A stretch of DNA of 64,000 nucleotides from Antedon bifida. Its lineage: Eukaryota; Echinodermata; Crinoidea; Comatulida; Antedonidae. The DNA lies in NCBI GenBank assembly GCA_963402885.1, contig OY727103.1, positions 5,494,501 through 5,558,500 on the forward strand, given 5' to 3'. A model generated the notes under the pieces. It saw only the letters and a program-made list of their open reading frames with translations. It was not told the DNA's origin and ran no database searches. Positions 36,170 to 47,906 of the stretch are shown piece after piece; within the stretch, counting starts at the first letter, position 1, and each line of letters opens with the position of its first letter. The position numbers and the translations under genes were made by a program.

Positions 36170-38793
36170 TTATCGACTTGATGTATTCCACTGTTGAAAA
36201 AACTGAGCAGTTGGTTTGTTTGTGTACACCTCATTGTCAAGGTAATCTTTGCTGTAATGAATAAAAAAAGAAATAATTACAATTAAGTAACAACATGAAA
36301 AATCTTAGTATACTGTACCTAGATATTTTTGTTTTAAGTACTCATATAAAGGGTCTTTCACACCTTCTCTGATCGGGCTCCAGAAAATATGAACCTTTCT
36401 TGAAAATAATGGCATATACAGTAGCATTTACTTGACAAGACTTACTGTGATCTCTGTTCAGCACTTAATCGTCTATTTTCATCAGCTTGGTCCTTCTCCA
36501 AAGCTTTCCTTAGTCGATCCTGCTCTCTATCCATAAGGATACCAGCTCTGGCATCCGTGAGTCTTTGCTGATCCCATTCCTTATTACGTTCATCTTCCTC
36601 CTCTTTGATCCTCTTGTTCTCCTGCCTTTGAAGATCCTGCGTACGGCGGACTTCTTCAATTTCCTCTGGTGACATTCCCTTCCATCTGTCCGTGATGACG
36701 CGGTGGGGACCGAACGCACTCTGCGCTACGTCGGGATTCTCTGTTAGCATGTCACCATTTACGTTGTTTACGATTTCTGTGAAGTTGTCGTCGAGGTCTT
36801 GTTGTGTTTTTAGCTGTTCCTTTACTGCCTTTTCATCAGCCTAGAGAATATAAAATAATCTTAGAAATTAATAATGGGTTTTTAATTATCATTTCCTAAT
36901 GACCATAATGTATCTATTCTTATCGTTATTGTCTGTAATAAACAGGCCTTACAACTTTATTTAAATAGAACAGTTTCAATGTAAAAGATAGGACATTACG
37001 TGATTGATTCTCAGTGCTGTACTACAATTTTTGCCCAGTATCATAGAAATATTTGGTAATACAGGATCTCATTGTATCACATGTGTTACCGTATTATGTA
37101 AGGTCAGGTTAAGGATTAGGTTATTATACAATGATACTAGTAGATACATGTAAAACACATGTGATGTAACAAATATTCCCATGATACTGTACCGAAAGTT
37201 TGGAACTCTATTTTAACATTTCTAGGCCTTGGCCATGTACATTTTTTTTCCCCAAAGCCTGTCTCTGAAAGATACGTGAAAGATAGCCAAACTACTAAAT
37301 ATAACTAAATCTAACCCTCTAAATAATCTCTCTCACTATAAAGTAACAAAAAGTTTGTCATGGGATTTAAACCCATACATCGACATGCAAAGTCCATATT
37401 CTAATAGTAATCCATTCGACTAAACAGACGGCTCGACAGAAAAGCGTATTAAAAAGTTCATTCAGAAGGCGAGTGCAGAGCAGATGAAACATGATGCATG
37501 TTCATAATAATGCTCCCTAAAATGGGACACCCTCTTTCAGATTTTCAGAGAAAGTCTTTGGGAAAAATATTTTTGCGCCGCCCCAATGTATTTTAATACG
37601 GTCTCTTACCAATGCTTTATTATAGTCTTTTACAGACTGATTAATGGCGCGACGACAATCCATCTCTGCTTGCGTCAACTCCACGGCTCGCTGATCCATC
37701 TCACGTCGATGAAGATCGTAAAGTCGATCCGCTTCTGTCTGGCGTTTGTTTTGAAGGTCACGTTCAGCTTTCTGTTTCTTGGTCCATTCCCGCATTTGTT
37801 CCTGCATCAGGTTCTGTCGTGCTTTGCTGTTTAAGTCTTCCCCATCAAACTTCTGCAGGCTAGATATCCCGCATCGTGGGTCGTCGTCATGAACTCTAGC
37901 TGGCTTGTCTTTCTTCTTGGCTTCTGGATCGTTAAGATCCCATTCTCTTGCCGCATCTGGCTGCTGGTGAAGTGAACGGAACTCGACCATTGCCGAGTTT
38001 AGATTACGAATGTCCTGTTCCTGTCTTTTTTGTAGTAGCTCAGCTATCATATCATTCCTTTTCATATCAGAGGCTAAGAAAACAAAATTACAGTTAATAA
38101 TAATTTATTGTGGGATCAACAAAGTATCAATACTTTGAATTAATTTATTTACTCTTCGTATCAAATAAAGAAATATAATAAATTACCAAACGCTTCATGA
38201 CGCTGATTTTCCCTTTGCATACGCAGCTTATGGTCGTGTACTTGTTCGTTCAAGGACTGTACATCAACCTTTAGAAAGAAAGAAAAAACATCCTCATAAG
38301 ATATAAGACAAAATAGAAAGTAATAAAGGTTAGGAAGTAAAACCAGACTAGGCAAGCCTAATAGGCCTAAATGGTTAATGATTTTTATCGGTTGAATGAG
38401 AACATGAAACCTCAGAAACTTAATAAAAAATGAACAACAAGCAAAATGAATACATTATTATATACAATCAAATTAATAATAGCCTATATACTACTGTATG
38501 TAGGCCTAATCTAGCTAGCATACCATAGCCTAGCGTATCATACATATATATATATATAGGCCTATATGCCTGCTCTAGCTAGGCCCACACCTCGCACACC
38601 CAGACAGAGGTCTAGGCCTAGCCTATACAATGCGCGTCGAACAACTAAACCAACACAGTCAAAACACAATACTTACTCCGATTGTTCTGACTTTAGAATT
38701 AAAAATTCTACTCTGTCTTTGTTGTTCATGATTTCTACGCCTTTCCGTCGCTGCCTGTTCTTTTAAATCTATTGGAAGATCTAGTTTATACAT
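36170..38793 (-). CDS. RIBC2: RIB43A-like with coiled-coils protein 2, five exons
   Basis: Microtubule inner protein that binds inside the A-tubule of ciliary/flagellar doublets. Exons on the - strand: 38793-38677, 38268-38187, 38073-37610, 36840-36446, 36251-36170. GT-AG junctions and phases agree, giving 379 aa against 382 in human RIBC2. Family landmarks: SRIFNSKVRTIG (residues 29-39), REWDLNDPEAKKKDKPARVHDDDPRC, LQKFDGEDLN, TENPDVAQSAFGPHRV followed by DRWKGMSPEE, and the C-terminal EVYTNKPTAQFFQQWNTSSR. The DDDPRC and REWDL motifs favour RIBC2 over RIBC1. The sequence is highly charged and coiled-coil throughout (KQKAERDLQNKRQTEADRL; QENKRIKEEEDERNKEWDQQ). The start is the ATG at 38793-38791; the following intron begins GTAAGT. 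Everything expected is present, so this should be functional. Confidence 0.93.
37340..37440 (-). mobile_element. tRNA-derived SINE candidate in RIBC2 intron 3
   Basis: On the - strand, box-A-like TAGTCGAATGG (37412-37422) precedes box-B-like GGGTTTAAATCCC (37362-37374) at about tRNA spacing. The GGG..CCC arm pairs as a T-stem, but an acceptor stem is not evident, so a SINE head or decayed tRNA is preferred. Confidence 0.4.
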
Positions 38794-39800
38794 TGTTAAT
38801 ATTCGTAATAAAAGTGTAGATAAAGTAAAGACACTATCTGCCTCCAACCAAGCTAGGCCTACCGATTGTGTTGACTGTGCGGCGGGGAGAAAACGACGTA
38901 CTCCGGCTTTTTGTGTGTTGATTACTATTGTTGTTGTTAGGCACGTTGCTAAGATTACAATGACGTAAGTTGGCGCATAGAGGGCAGCAGCAACATAAAT
39001 TCAAATTCCTCATTATATTGGTGGCGGTGTTTTAGTACTTTTTACCGGTCCATGGTACTTGAAACGGAGTTACATCTTAGGGACCCAAGCATTGTCCGTT
39101 GAAAGATATGCCCCTTGAATTAAGGAGAACATTTCGGTTTTTGGTTAGAGTTTTCGCGGGAAAATTAAACAAAACAAATAAAATACAGTAATACCAAAAT
39201 GAACTCAAGTTTATTGTTCAAGGGGATTTTAGGGAAGTTCATTCGATGATGGAGGCGTTTATTCGGGAGAGGCGTTTTTTTTTTTAAATAATTTTGGGTA
39301 TAATGGTAACATGTGTAATCAAATAAATACCCCCGGCCCTAGATATAAAATACAACAATTGATGGATAAGTGATAAAATTGAGTGCAAAATGTATTGGTC
39401 CCGATATTGGTAGGCCTACATTTGTAGATCATGTCAATCAATGATTATTCAAATTATATAAATAATCTGTTGTAATACGTTTTCAAAATGATGTTATGGG
39501 GGTGAGTATGGGGGGGGGGGGGGGGGGCGTTTATTCAAAATGATGTTCTATATGAGGGTTGGGCGTTTATTCGAGGGAGGCGTTTAATATCGAAATAGGC
39601 CTACGGTAAACCAAAACTTTCTCCGGAAAAGGGGTAGGCCTACGCATTGTTATTAAATATAATTCTTGGCCTTCGTTTAGGGGTGTCCCAAGGGGTTCTA
39701 CTGTATTACCAAACAAGTTTTACAATAATATTCATAATCTTGCTTATTAAGTCTAATTCTAATAACTTGAAGTGTTTTATAAAGTTTTTAATATTATAGA
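38794..39800. other. intergenic DNA between RIBC2 and the first MYND gene (divergent)
   Basis: It contains the RIBC2 promoter region (38794-39000; GTTGCTAAGATTAC at 38945-38958 and a TGACGTAA half-CRE just beyond it), the repeat at 39225-39605, and a TACAGTAG-family fragment ending near 39712. No coding sequence is seen. Confidence 0.55.
39225..39605. mobile_element. relative of the 34.1-kb TTTATTCGA element, with an 18-base poly-G run
   Basis: It shares with the 34096-34518 element the order: TTATTGTTCA(A/G)G, GAGGCGTTTTTTTTT, GTAGATCATGTCAATCAATG, (GG)CGTTTATTCGA. The terminal repeats are poorly preserved. The run of 18 G at 39510-39527 replaces an AGGAGGGGGTGGAGG stretch in the other copy. 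Confidence 0.65.
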
Positions 39801-39843
39801 TGGCGCTGTTAATACCATAACGTCATAACTATTGGAAATTCCC
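39801..39843 (+). promoter_or_regulatory. MYND gene 1 promoter module (GGCGCTG box, CRE-like, kappaB-like)
   Basis: GATGGCGCTGTT at 39799-39810, AACGTCAT at 39819-39826 (half CRE) and GGAAATTCCC at 39834-39843, the reverse complement of the canonical kappaB decamer GGGAATTTCC. This lies ~100 bases before the ATG at 39944. The same three boxes precede genes 2 and 3 in the same order. Function is inferred from motif identity and conservation among paralogues. Confidence 0.55.
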
Positions 39844-39943
39844 ACATTTACATACGGTAAACTTGAAACTTATCGTGTGTGGGTATATTACTATTATTAT
39901 AGGCTGCTTCCTTTTCCTCCATTTCGTTCAATGCCGTTACAGA

Positions 39944-42197
39944 ATGGACGTGGAACGAGGCTTATGTTGGCGTTGTGAGGATAAAAAGTCGGACAAGGGA
40001 AAGAAGTGTTCTAGGTGTAACATTGCTGAATACTGTGGAGAACAATGTAGGGAGCGTGATAAGCAGAGACATCAGGTTGAATGTGATATGTGGAATAGAA
40101 ATACAAAAAAGTGTTCTGCGTGTAGTAAAGAGACTGTCTGCATATGGGTAGGCTATGTTTCAATTGATTATACTGTATTATTATGCACTAGCTCAATATC
40201 TTAGATAATCTCCCTACAACAAATATGCGTTGCAGACGATGCATAAAACTAAGATATCTCAGAATTCCCACATCAAGAATCGACAAAGCAGCTTCCTTCG
40301 CGGATCATATATGTGTGGCGGGTTTACTGTACGACGTCACGAATGTCTAGTACGACGGAAGTATATTACTTCCTCCTTGATTCTACATCATTAATATAGG
40401 ATAGGACTATGTTATGGGTTTGGTCTAGATTCCCGTATAGTTAAGAACGTATTACAAAAAAAAATAAATACATAAAAAACAACAAACATTCCTTATACTA
40501 ATAGGCAATAGGTAAGTAAAATCAGCCTAACCCTAAACCTTTTTTTTTTCATGCAGTGTTCTGCCTGTCGTGAAGTGGCTTACTGTGGTGTGGATTGTCA
40601 AAGGGCCGATCGGAAACGTCATGAAACATCATGTAAAGAAACTCGAAGGGCTTTTTACAACATAGTTACAAATTACAGTCTTCGAATGCTAGGTGGGCGC
40701 CGAACAAAAATCCACGGATACTTTAGTCAAACTATTGCAGTTGATGTTTTGAAGCTAAACTTAAATGAAGCCAAACGTGTGTCTTCGATAGATTCTGAAG
40801 GTCCACTAGCAAGAGATTACAACGTTTTGTTTGGTGATGTAGGTGACTTAGGAAGCATGTTACTTACGACAGCATCGCTTCCAAAAGACTTCACCGGTAA
40901 TGTAAGGTATACATCGGCAGACATCAGTCCTTTTGTTATGGCACGAAATGTACTCTTCATCTACATGATGGTGACACAGAGTTCAAGAGATGCCATTGAA
41001 GAGACAGTTACTAATATCTGGTACTCACTTCAACTTCCTGACGAGGATTTCCATTTTCTTGTATCCATGCTGAAAGAGCTAGCTGTTCATGATGTTGATA
41101 CTCTAAAGTCTAAAACGTCTGGTGAATTGCTTCTTAACCAAGATAATCTATCAAAGATAAAAGAGGTTTGGAGTAAATGGTTGGAATTAGAATGCGACAC
41201 CGGCAAATGGAATTCCATCGATTTGGTTGGGCAGAGAACAAACTTGTTTAGGAACGGTATCTGGTCCAGTAACTCTGAGCGTGCTTCCGGTTACTGCCAA
41301 TTGGTTCCAGAAAGACATGGCGAGTCGACCGCTACATATTTTGTCAACGGACTTTTCTTAAAAGGTGACTGTGAAAGTAGTTTACGATTTGATAACCCAA
41401 CACTTACGGGACCTCCATTACTTTCATGCAAGTGTCAGCAAATTTCAACAAGGGCAGGTAACCTCGAGTATTGTATCCTTCCTCTCGATATTCCATTTCG
41501 TGGATGGGATTACATTCGAGCAAGCAAGATGTTTAAAAACGAAGATTCGATAGTCAAACTATTTCATGGTTACATTACCAGTGTCGTTAGAAATGCCGTC
41601 TCTTTTATTAAAAGACATCAGATCAGCTTTAACTGTTGCGTTGGAGATTTCACTTTATTGTACAAAGAATCAGATGTTAAACCAACGTACGATCGTATTG
41701 CAGCATCGCAAGCTGTAGACGTAGTTGGGTTTAAACAACTTCTTTCGTCAATGCGTCCTCTTCTGAGTACAACCAATAAGCATGCAGTTCTTTTGATGGA
41801 AACTCATGGTTGGCTTCAGTTTATTCCAGAAGCCGATGTAAGCCATCCAGTAAATCTCAAGAGAGCAGAGAAGATGTTAGAAGTCGTCAGGTCTGAAACT
41901 GGGTACCAAGATATAAAGAAATTACAACTATACCCTACGTGCGATTACTTCGATAACACGTCGTTGTTTATTCGTTTTTTACGAGCTGTATTTTCAGCGA
42001 CAACAGATCCAATTGTAGGCCTAGGTGTAGGTGAGCCAATCCAAAATGTTCCAGTTCCTAGCAGATGTCTAGAAGGGTTCAAATTGCGAGACTTTACGAA
42101 GGGTCGGAACAAAGTAATTCCATTTAAACATCGTCAGAATGCAAGATTATGTAACATTATTAATGGATACATGAGGAATCTCGAATGGAATTTGTAG
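39944..42197 (+). CDS. double MYND zinc finger / DUF4470 protein, paralogue 1
   Basis: Two exons: 39944-40147 and 40557-42197, phase 0, 614 aa. Two tandem MYND fingers head the protein. Finger 1 spans residues 8-47 (CWRC..CSRC..YC..C..H..C). Finger 2 spans residues 57-94 and is split by the intron after W68 (CSAC..W | CSAC..YC..C..H..C). All eight ligands of each finger are present. A DUF4470-like region follows at about 130-230 (AVDVLKLNLNEA, DYNVLFGDVGDLGSMLLTTA, ADISPFVMARNVLFIYMM), then a ~380-residue family-specific part with GQRTNLFRNGIWSSNS, FRGWDYIRASKMFKNEDSIV and a C-terminal FKLRDFTKG..KVIPF..RNLEW block. MYND fingers usually bind proline-rich peptides. DUF4470 is also found in the dynein-assembly factor DNAAF3. 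The biological role is unknown. The start follows the shared MDVE; the in-frame sequence upstream has no ATG. A possible AATAAA lies near 42680. Confidence 0.88.
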
Positions 42198-43400
42198 TGG
42201 GGAATCACTAATTAATTGCATACTATTGACGACTCCTTTTGGGTTTAAACACATGTGTTTTAGTAAATAGTAGGCTTGTATTTAACTGTATATTCATCAA
42301 AGTACTCTTGACATTCTATACTATTTGCTGTCGTTCAGTACAACATTTTTAGTCGCGACTCTACAGCTCACTATGTCGGTCGGTCGATCGGTAGACACTA
42401 ACTTGAGCACGCGACTGCAGCCATGTATATGGCATTGTTTGGTTGCACTAAGGTTCAACAATTATAAGGAAAGTCTTCTTGTGGGCGGACAACGGTCGCT
42501 GTTGATGCGATATGCCTGTCATTATGATTGCAATCAATCTCGTTTTGCGAATAAGTTGCACTGTGGTTGCAGTATAGAAGCCATCTGCCAGAACACATAT
42601 TTGCCGAGGAGTGTCTCAAACCCAAACTGATGGTAAACTAAGCATTGATGTGACAGAACAGTAGTGTAGGCCTAACTATCAATAAACTGTTAATTATCTA
42701 TAGTATATCAGCTACATTATTGTCATTTGATTAGAAAAAAAAACAAAAATGCTAATATAAATCAAATATTATTCTTCGAGAAAAAATAATTGGTTTGAAA
42801 TTTGTTCGATTTTGAACTTAGATTTTAATATAATTTATTATATATATATAGTAATAAATAAAAGATGAGCTAATGTGAAAGAAAAAAATAATAAATTATA
42901 GTTTTTAAATGTAAATGTAGGCCTAAGCTTTATTTTATTTTGTTATACTTCGAAGTATAGGGACTTTATATTTCTATTACTTTTATATGTAAACTGAAGT
43001 TAAAATGAAAATATAGAGGAAAAAAACTAATGAAGTGCGATGTTTTTTGTTTTAGAATTAGAAAAGAATAGGAAAGCCTATTATACGAGTAAATTATAAT
43101 TATCAAGAGAATTTAAACAAATAACTACCTTATGATGTATCGGAACGACTGTTGTATTAAGCCTACAAATGTGTATCTTGGTATAGGTGGCGCTATTGTT
43201 AACCTCTATTGACGTCATAGTTTAAAATTAGAATTGGGAATTCCTTATTTACTACAATTACGCCTAAAATTGCAATAAAACGATGCTGATTTGGACAGAA
43301 TTACAATATCATGAATGTCGGACGAGAAAGATAACAACATTATATTTTGAAAAAGCGTGTCTTTGTAGGTTCATGCCGGTTACAATTTCAATTAATTATA
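42198..43400. other. intergenic DNA between MYND genes 1 and 2
   Basis: The 3' flank of gene 1, AT-rich filler, and from 43141 an extra promoter-like segment resembling that of gene 3 (see the entry at 43187-43245). The open frame at 42325-42630 has no recognisable domain and is not called. Confidence 0.55.
43187..43245 (+). promoter_or_regulatory. orphan copy of the MYND promoter module
   Basis: GGTGGCGCTATT at 43187-43198, a perfect palindromic CRE TGACGTCA at 43210-43217, and GGGAATTCCT at 43236-43245. The sequence from 43141 (GACTGTTGTATTAAGCCTAC) aligns with 47863-47965 upstream of gene 3. No MYND exon follows before gene 2's own module at 43401, so this is a leftover or alternative promoter. 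Confidence 0.5.
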
Positions 43401-43453
43401 GATGGCGCTGTTGTAAACATACCAAAGCTTACGTCATTGAATTGGGAATTCCC
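43401..43453 (+). promoter_or_regulatory. MYND gene 2 promoter module
   Basis: GATGGCGCTGTTGTAAAC at 43401, TACGTCATTG at 43430-43439 and the perfect kappaB palindrome GGGAATTCCC at 43444-43453, ending 53 bases before the ATG at 43507. Confidence 0.55.
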
Positions 43454-43506
43454 AAACTTTATTATTTGAAAAGAACATTACACAATTTCATTCAATGCGT
43501 TACAGA

Positions 43507-45946
43507 ATGGACGTGGAACAAGGCTTATGTTGGCGTTGTGAGGATGAAAAGACAGAAGAAGGAAAGAAGTGTTCTAGGTGCAACATTGCTGAATATTGTG
43601 AAGAACAATGTAGGGAGCGTGATAAGCAGAGACATCAGGTTGAATGTGATATGTGGAATAGAAACAGACATTGTTTTGCTTGTGGTAAAACAACTGACTG
43701 CAAATGGGTAGGTCCTTCATGTCCCAATCTATATTAAATAACTAACTAGCCCTCATCCATGTAAAGTAGGCCTACTTAAATAGCCGTAAATGGTTGGATG
43801 GTCGTGTATAGGTTTTCGACGTCACAAAATGTTTCCCATGAATGATGATGTAGTATAACTAAGGTCTAGTATGCCTACAATTACCATGGGTATCGGATCA
43901 TCAATATTTTCCTACTGAGTATTGTGTCGGCCTATTGCTAAAAAACGCACAAATAATACCGGAAAATAAATACTAAAAATGTTAATTTTAGAACCCCGGA
44001 GGACTTGCAGAATAAACATTTCTACGTGTTGCACTTACTTTATAGACCTACTGGTTTTGTTAACCGTTCTCATTATAGGACATCAGGCCGTCTGTTAAGT
44101 TATGAATTGCCTTTGCGTGAGAAAGGTCAACAATGCATGTGCATATTTTCTTTTTGTTTTGTATTTTTACTCATATATTTTTCTTTTTGTTTATTATTTT
44201 AATTATTAAACTGATAATTCAATTCATCCGCGACTCAAAGGAAGTTGTGGAAGAACATAGCATATCATGTCTTTCTGAATGTTTTCAATTATCTTGTAGT
44301 GTACTCATTGTCGTGAAGTGGCTTACTGTGGTCAGAAGTGCCAAAGAGATGATTGGAAACATCATCAAATAATATGCCAACAAATCAAAAATTCTTTTCA
44401 AGCAATGGTTTTAAGTCATCGTCAACGGATGATGCTTAAACCGATCCGATTTTCAAATTTTCAAATGTACTTTGGTCAAAATATTGCAATTGACGTCCTG
44501 AAGCTAAACTTAAATGAAGCCAGTCTGTCTCCAACTGATGTCACATGTCCACTATCAAGAGATTACAACGTCTTATTCGGTGACGTAGGGGACTTAGGAA
44601 ACACGCTTCTCACAACTGCATCACTCTCAAAAGACTTCACTGGTAATGTAAGGTATACATTGGCAGACATCAGTCCATTTTCTATAGCAAGAAATGTGCT
44701 CTTCATCTACATGATGTTAACTCAGAATTCAAGAGATGCCATTGAAGAGACAGTTACTAATATCTGGTACTCACTTCAACTACCTGATGAGGATTTCAAT
44801 TTTCTAGTGTCCATGCTGAAAGAGCTAGTTGATCATGATGTTGATACTCTGAAGGCTAAAACGTCTGGTGAATTGCTTCTTAACCAAGAAGATCTATCAA
44901 AGATAAAAGAAATCTGGAAGAAGTGGTTGGAGCTGGAATGCGATACCAGAAAATTTGATTCAATCGATTTGGTTGGGCAGAGAACAAACTTGTTTAGGAA
45001 TGGCATTTGGTCTAGCAACTCCCAGGATGCATCTGCTTACTGTCAACTAGTCCCAGAAAGACATCTCGAATCGGTTTCTCAATATTATATCGACGGACTT
45101 TTCTTAAAAGACGATTGTCGTGGTACATTACGCTTTGATAACCCGACACTAACGGGACCCCCATTACAGTCTTCGGGAAAAATCCAACAACTTCCACCAA
45201 TGACAGGTAGCCTCGAGTATTGCATCGTTCCTCTCCATAATCCATTTCGTGGATGGGATTACATTCGAGCAAGCAAGATGTTTAAAAACGAAGATTCCAT
45301 TGTCAAGCTATTCCATGGTTATATTACTAGCGTTATGAAGAATGCTACGTATTTTATTCGCAAACATCAGATAAGGTTTAACTGCTGTGTTAGAGATTTT
45401 ACTTTTTTATGTGAAGATGCGGACGCTAAACCAAAGTACGATCGTATTACAACATCGCATGCTGTAGACATAGTTGGGTTTCAACAACTTCTTTCATCAA
45501 TGCGTCCACTTCTGAGTACAACTAATAAGCATGCGGTTCTTCTGATGGAAACTCATGGTTGGATTCAGTTTATTCCAGAAGCCAATGTAAACCATCCAGT
45601 AAATCGTGAGAGAGCAGATAAGGTTTTAGAAGTCCTCAAGTCTGAAACTGGGTGCCAAGAATTAAAGAAATTACAACTATACCCTATGTGCGAGTACTTC
45701 GATAACACATCGTTGTTTATTCGTTATTTACGAGCTGTATTTTCAGGGACAACAAATCCAAATATAGGCCTAGGTGTACGCGAGCCTATCCCAAAGTTTC
45801 CATTTACTGGCACACGTCTAGAAGGATTCGAATTGCGAGACTTTACAAAGGGTCTGAACAAGGTGATTCCGTTTCAATATCGGCAGAACGCAAGATTATG
45901 TAACATTTTTCCTGCATATCCGAGAAATCTTGAATGGCATTTTTAG
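43507..45946 (+). CDS. double MYND zinc finger / DUF4470 protein, paralogue 2
   Basis: Exons 43507-43707 and 44300-45946, phase 0, 615 aa. Same architecture as paralogue 1. Finger 1 is CWRC..CSRC..YCEEQC..H..C. Finger 2 is split by an intron at the identical W|C junction (CFACGKTTDCKW | CTHCREVAYCGQKC..). DUF4470-like region: AIDVLKLNLNEA, DYNVLFGDVGDLGNTLLTTA, ADISPFSIARNVLFIYMM. The C-terminal half is closely alike (FRGWDYIRASKMFKNEDSIV; FELRDFTKGLNKVIPF; RNLEWHF end). An in-frame ATG four codons earlier (43495, MRYR) is possible, but MDVE at 43507 is shared by all three paralogues. The intron (43708-44299) is the longest of the three. The frame is intact, so I call it functional. Confidence 0.88.
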
Positions 45947-46506
45947 GTCTGGACGACTCCATTGCTTTTAGGTTGAAATCTGTTTTGATGAACGGTACAT
46001 TTATCAAAGTATAATCTAAACACTAATCTATTAATACTCCAATATAGTTCTGCCATTTAAACACTAAGACGGACACTATAATTTATTTACATTGATATCT
46101 CTTGCTGTCGGTTACAGTACCGAGGCCCTACCACCGTCGTCGACAATTCCAAGAAACTCATGTCCCGATTTTGCACTGAGGTTTTAGATGATAAGATACA
46201 TCCATTGAGTCAACTAGAACATCTTAGTTCGATATAGACACGGTTACGGTTGCAGTTGTTGTGATATAATACCCAATGCACAGTACAGGTACGTGTGATA
46301 TAGTAACTGTTCTCAATCCTGCTACAATGATGCACTAGAGACGCTGCGTATCCGCATTCATATCATTGACCACCAACGGCGATGTTGCACTTTATATAAA
46401 CAATATGCGTATGGTTTGGGCTATCAGAAAAACCACCTTTAACTATTAGAAATGCTAAATTCAAGATTTCACATTGGCCATCGATGAAAAGAGTTTAAAA
46501 TCTGTG

Positions 46507-47072
46507 CCAACATCAATCAATCGACAACGAGGCGTTTCAACCCCACCGATGCTGAACGAAGCAGTTGGTTGCACAGAACCGAGTAGCCACCAGCATCATC
46601 GACGACGAGAAGTCTCAACCCCATCGATGCTGAACAAAGCAGCTGGTTGGACAGAACCGAGTAGCCACCAGCATCATCGACGACGAGAAGTCTCAACCCC
46701 ATCGATGCTGAACGAAGCAGCTGGTTGGACAGAACCGAGTAGCCACCAGCATCATCGACGACGAGAAGTCGCAACCCCATCGATGCTGAACCAAGCAGTT
46801 GGTTGCATGCACAGAACCGAGTAACCATCAACATCATCGACGACGAGGAGTGTCAACCCCACGGATTCTGAACTAATCAGTTGGTTGGACAGAACCGAGT
46901 ATCCACCAGCATCGTCGACGACGAGAAGGCTCAATCCCATCGATGATGAACGAAACAGTTGGTTGCACAGAACCGAGTAGCCACCAGCATCATCTACGAC
47001 GAGGCGTCTGAAGCCCACCGATTCAGAACGAAGCAGTTGGATGGACAGAACCGAGTAACCATCAAGAACATC
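46507..47072. repeat. 78-bp minisatellite, about seven copies
   Basis: The unit runs GAACGAAGCAGTTGGTTGCA, CAGAACCGAGTAGCCACCAG, CATCATCGACGACGAGAAGT, CTCAACCCCATCGATGCT. Being 26 codons long, it stays open on both strands, which explains the overlapping repetitive frames here. It is GC-richer than its surroundings. I see no start context, splice support or domain, so it is listed as a repeat, not a gene. Confidence 0.9.
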
Positions 47073-47431
47073 GAACGTGCTAATTACAGTTTTGATTTTT
47101 TTTTCAATCAAACATTATAAACATTAAAAAGTAAACTAAATACTGAAGGCCCGATAATTTCGAGTTTAGTTCTTATGTTCGTATTATCAAATAATATGTA
47201 ACTGTTAAGTACAATTTCAGAATTATTTTAAGAAAAAAAAAGGAATTGTTATTTAGTAGAAAATACATATATGAAGAAAAAAAATATTTCTTATTCGTAT
47301 TGTCCAATAATATAACTGTCCATATTCTATTTGACGAATTAATTTAAGAAAAAAAAATGTATTTATTAGTAGAAAATACATATATGAAGAAATAAAATAT
47401 TGTTTGAGCTATTCAAAATAGGGTCTTAAGC

Positions 47432-47607
47432 GTGGTTCCCACTAGCGACGCAACGCAAGGACGTAACGCAACGCAAGTGAATTGACCAATCACAAGCGAT
47501 GGCTTATTCGCTTGTGATTGCTAACTGTCTATAACTTCGCTTGTCATTGGTTAAAACGCTTGCGTTGCGTTTACGTCCTTGCGTTACGTTCTAGTGGGAA
47601 CCAAGGT
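47432..47607. mobile_element. MITE family 2, well-preserved copy
   Basis: The left end TGGTTCCCACTAGCGACGCA..CGCAAGGACGTAACGCAACG is mirrored by the right end CGTTGCGTTTACGTCCTTGC..TTCTAGTGGGAACCA. The centre also has inverted AATCACAAGCGA / TCGCTTGTGATT. There is no coding capacity. Target duplication is unclear. Confidence 0.85.
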
Positions 47608-47906
47608 TTAGTAACGAAATATTAATTTACATTCACTATTTATTCTTTAATTTAAAAAAAACACAAATTACCTGATTGAATACACAATCAGAAAATTATT
47701 GTAAAAGGAGCCAATAGTGAAAATGATCAGATATTTGGGAATTCCGTAATACATTACAAATAGCAGACACAATGAGAACCAAATCAATGTAATAATACAA
47801 CATAGTAAGTAAAGTTAATAAAAAGATATTTCGTTTAAAAAAAGAACTACTTTCTGTTGTGTGGGAATGACTGTTGTACAAGCCTACTTATTTGTGTAAT
47901 GATAGG

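Larger units (their letters stand above)
45947..47862. other. intergenic DNA between MYND genes 2 and 3
   Basis: Gene 2's 3' flank, then a 78-bp minisatellite (46507-47072), AT-rich sequence with two near-identical AGAAAATACATATATGAAGA stretches (47258 and 47374), and the MITE at 47432-47607. Confidence 0.6.

Noticed and set aside
39863-39943. Upstream in-frame extension of MYND gene 1 resembling a signal peptide (hydrophobic VCGYITIIIGCFLFLHF)
   Set aside because: It starts at TTG, not ATG, is absent from paralogues 2 and 3 at the same place, and lies directly after the promoter boxes.
42325-42630. 101-codon open frame after MYND gene 1
   Set aside because: No domain or paralogue counterpart. 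It probably lies in the 3' flank.
43283-43711. 142-codon frame overlapping MYND gene 2 exon 1
   Set aside because: It overlaps the MYND exon in another frame and crosses the conserved promoter boxes. The MYND frame has the zinc ligands.
46474-47111. Several repetitive frames (+ and -) over the 78-bp minisatellite
   Set aside because: They are open because the unit is a multiple of three. No start context or domain supports translation.
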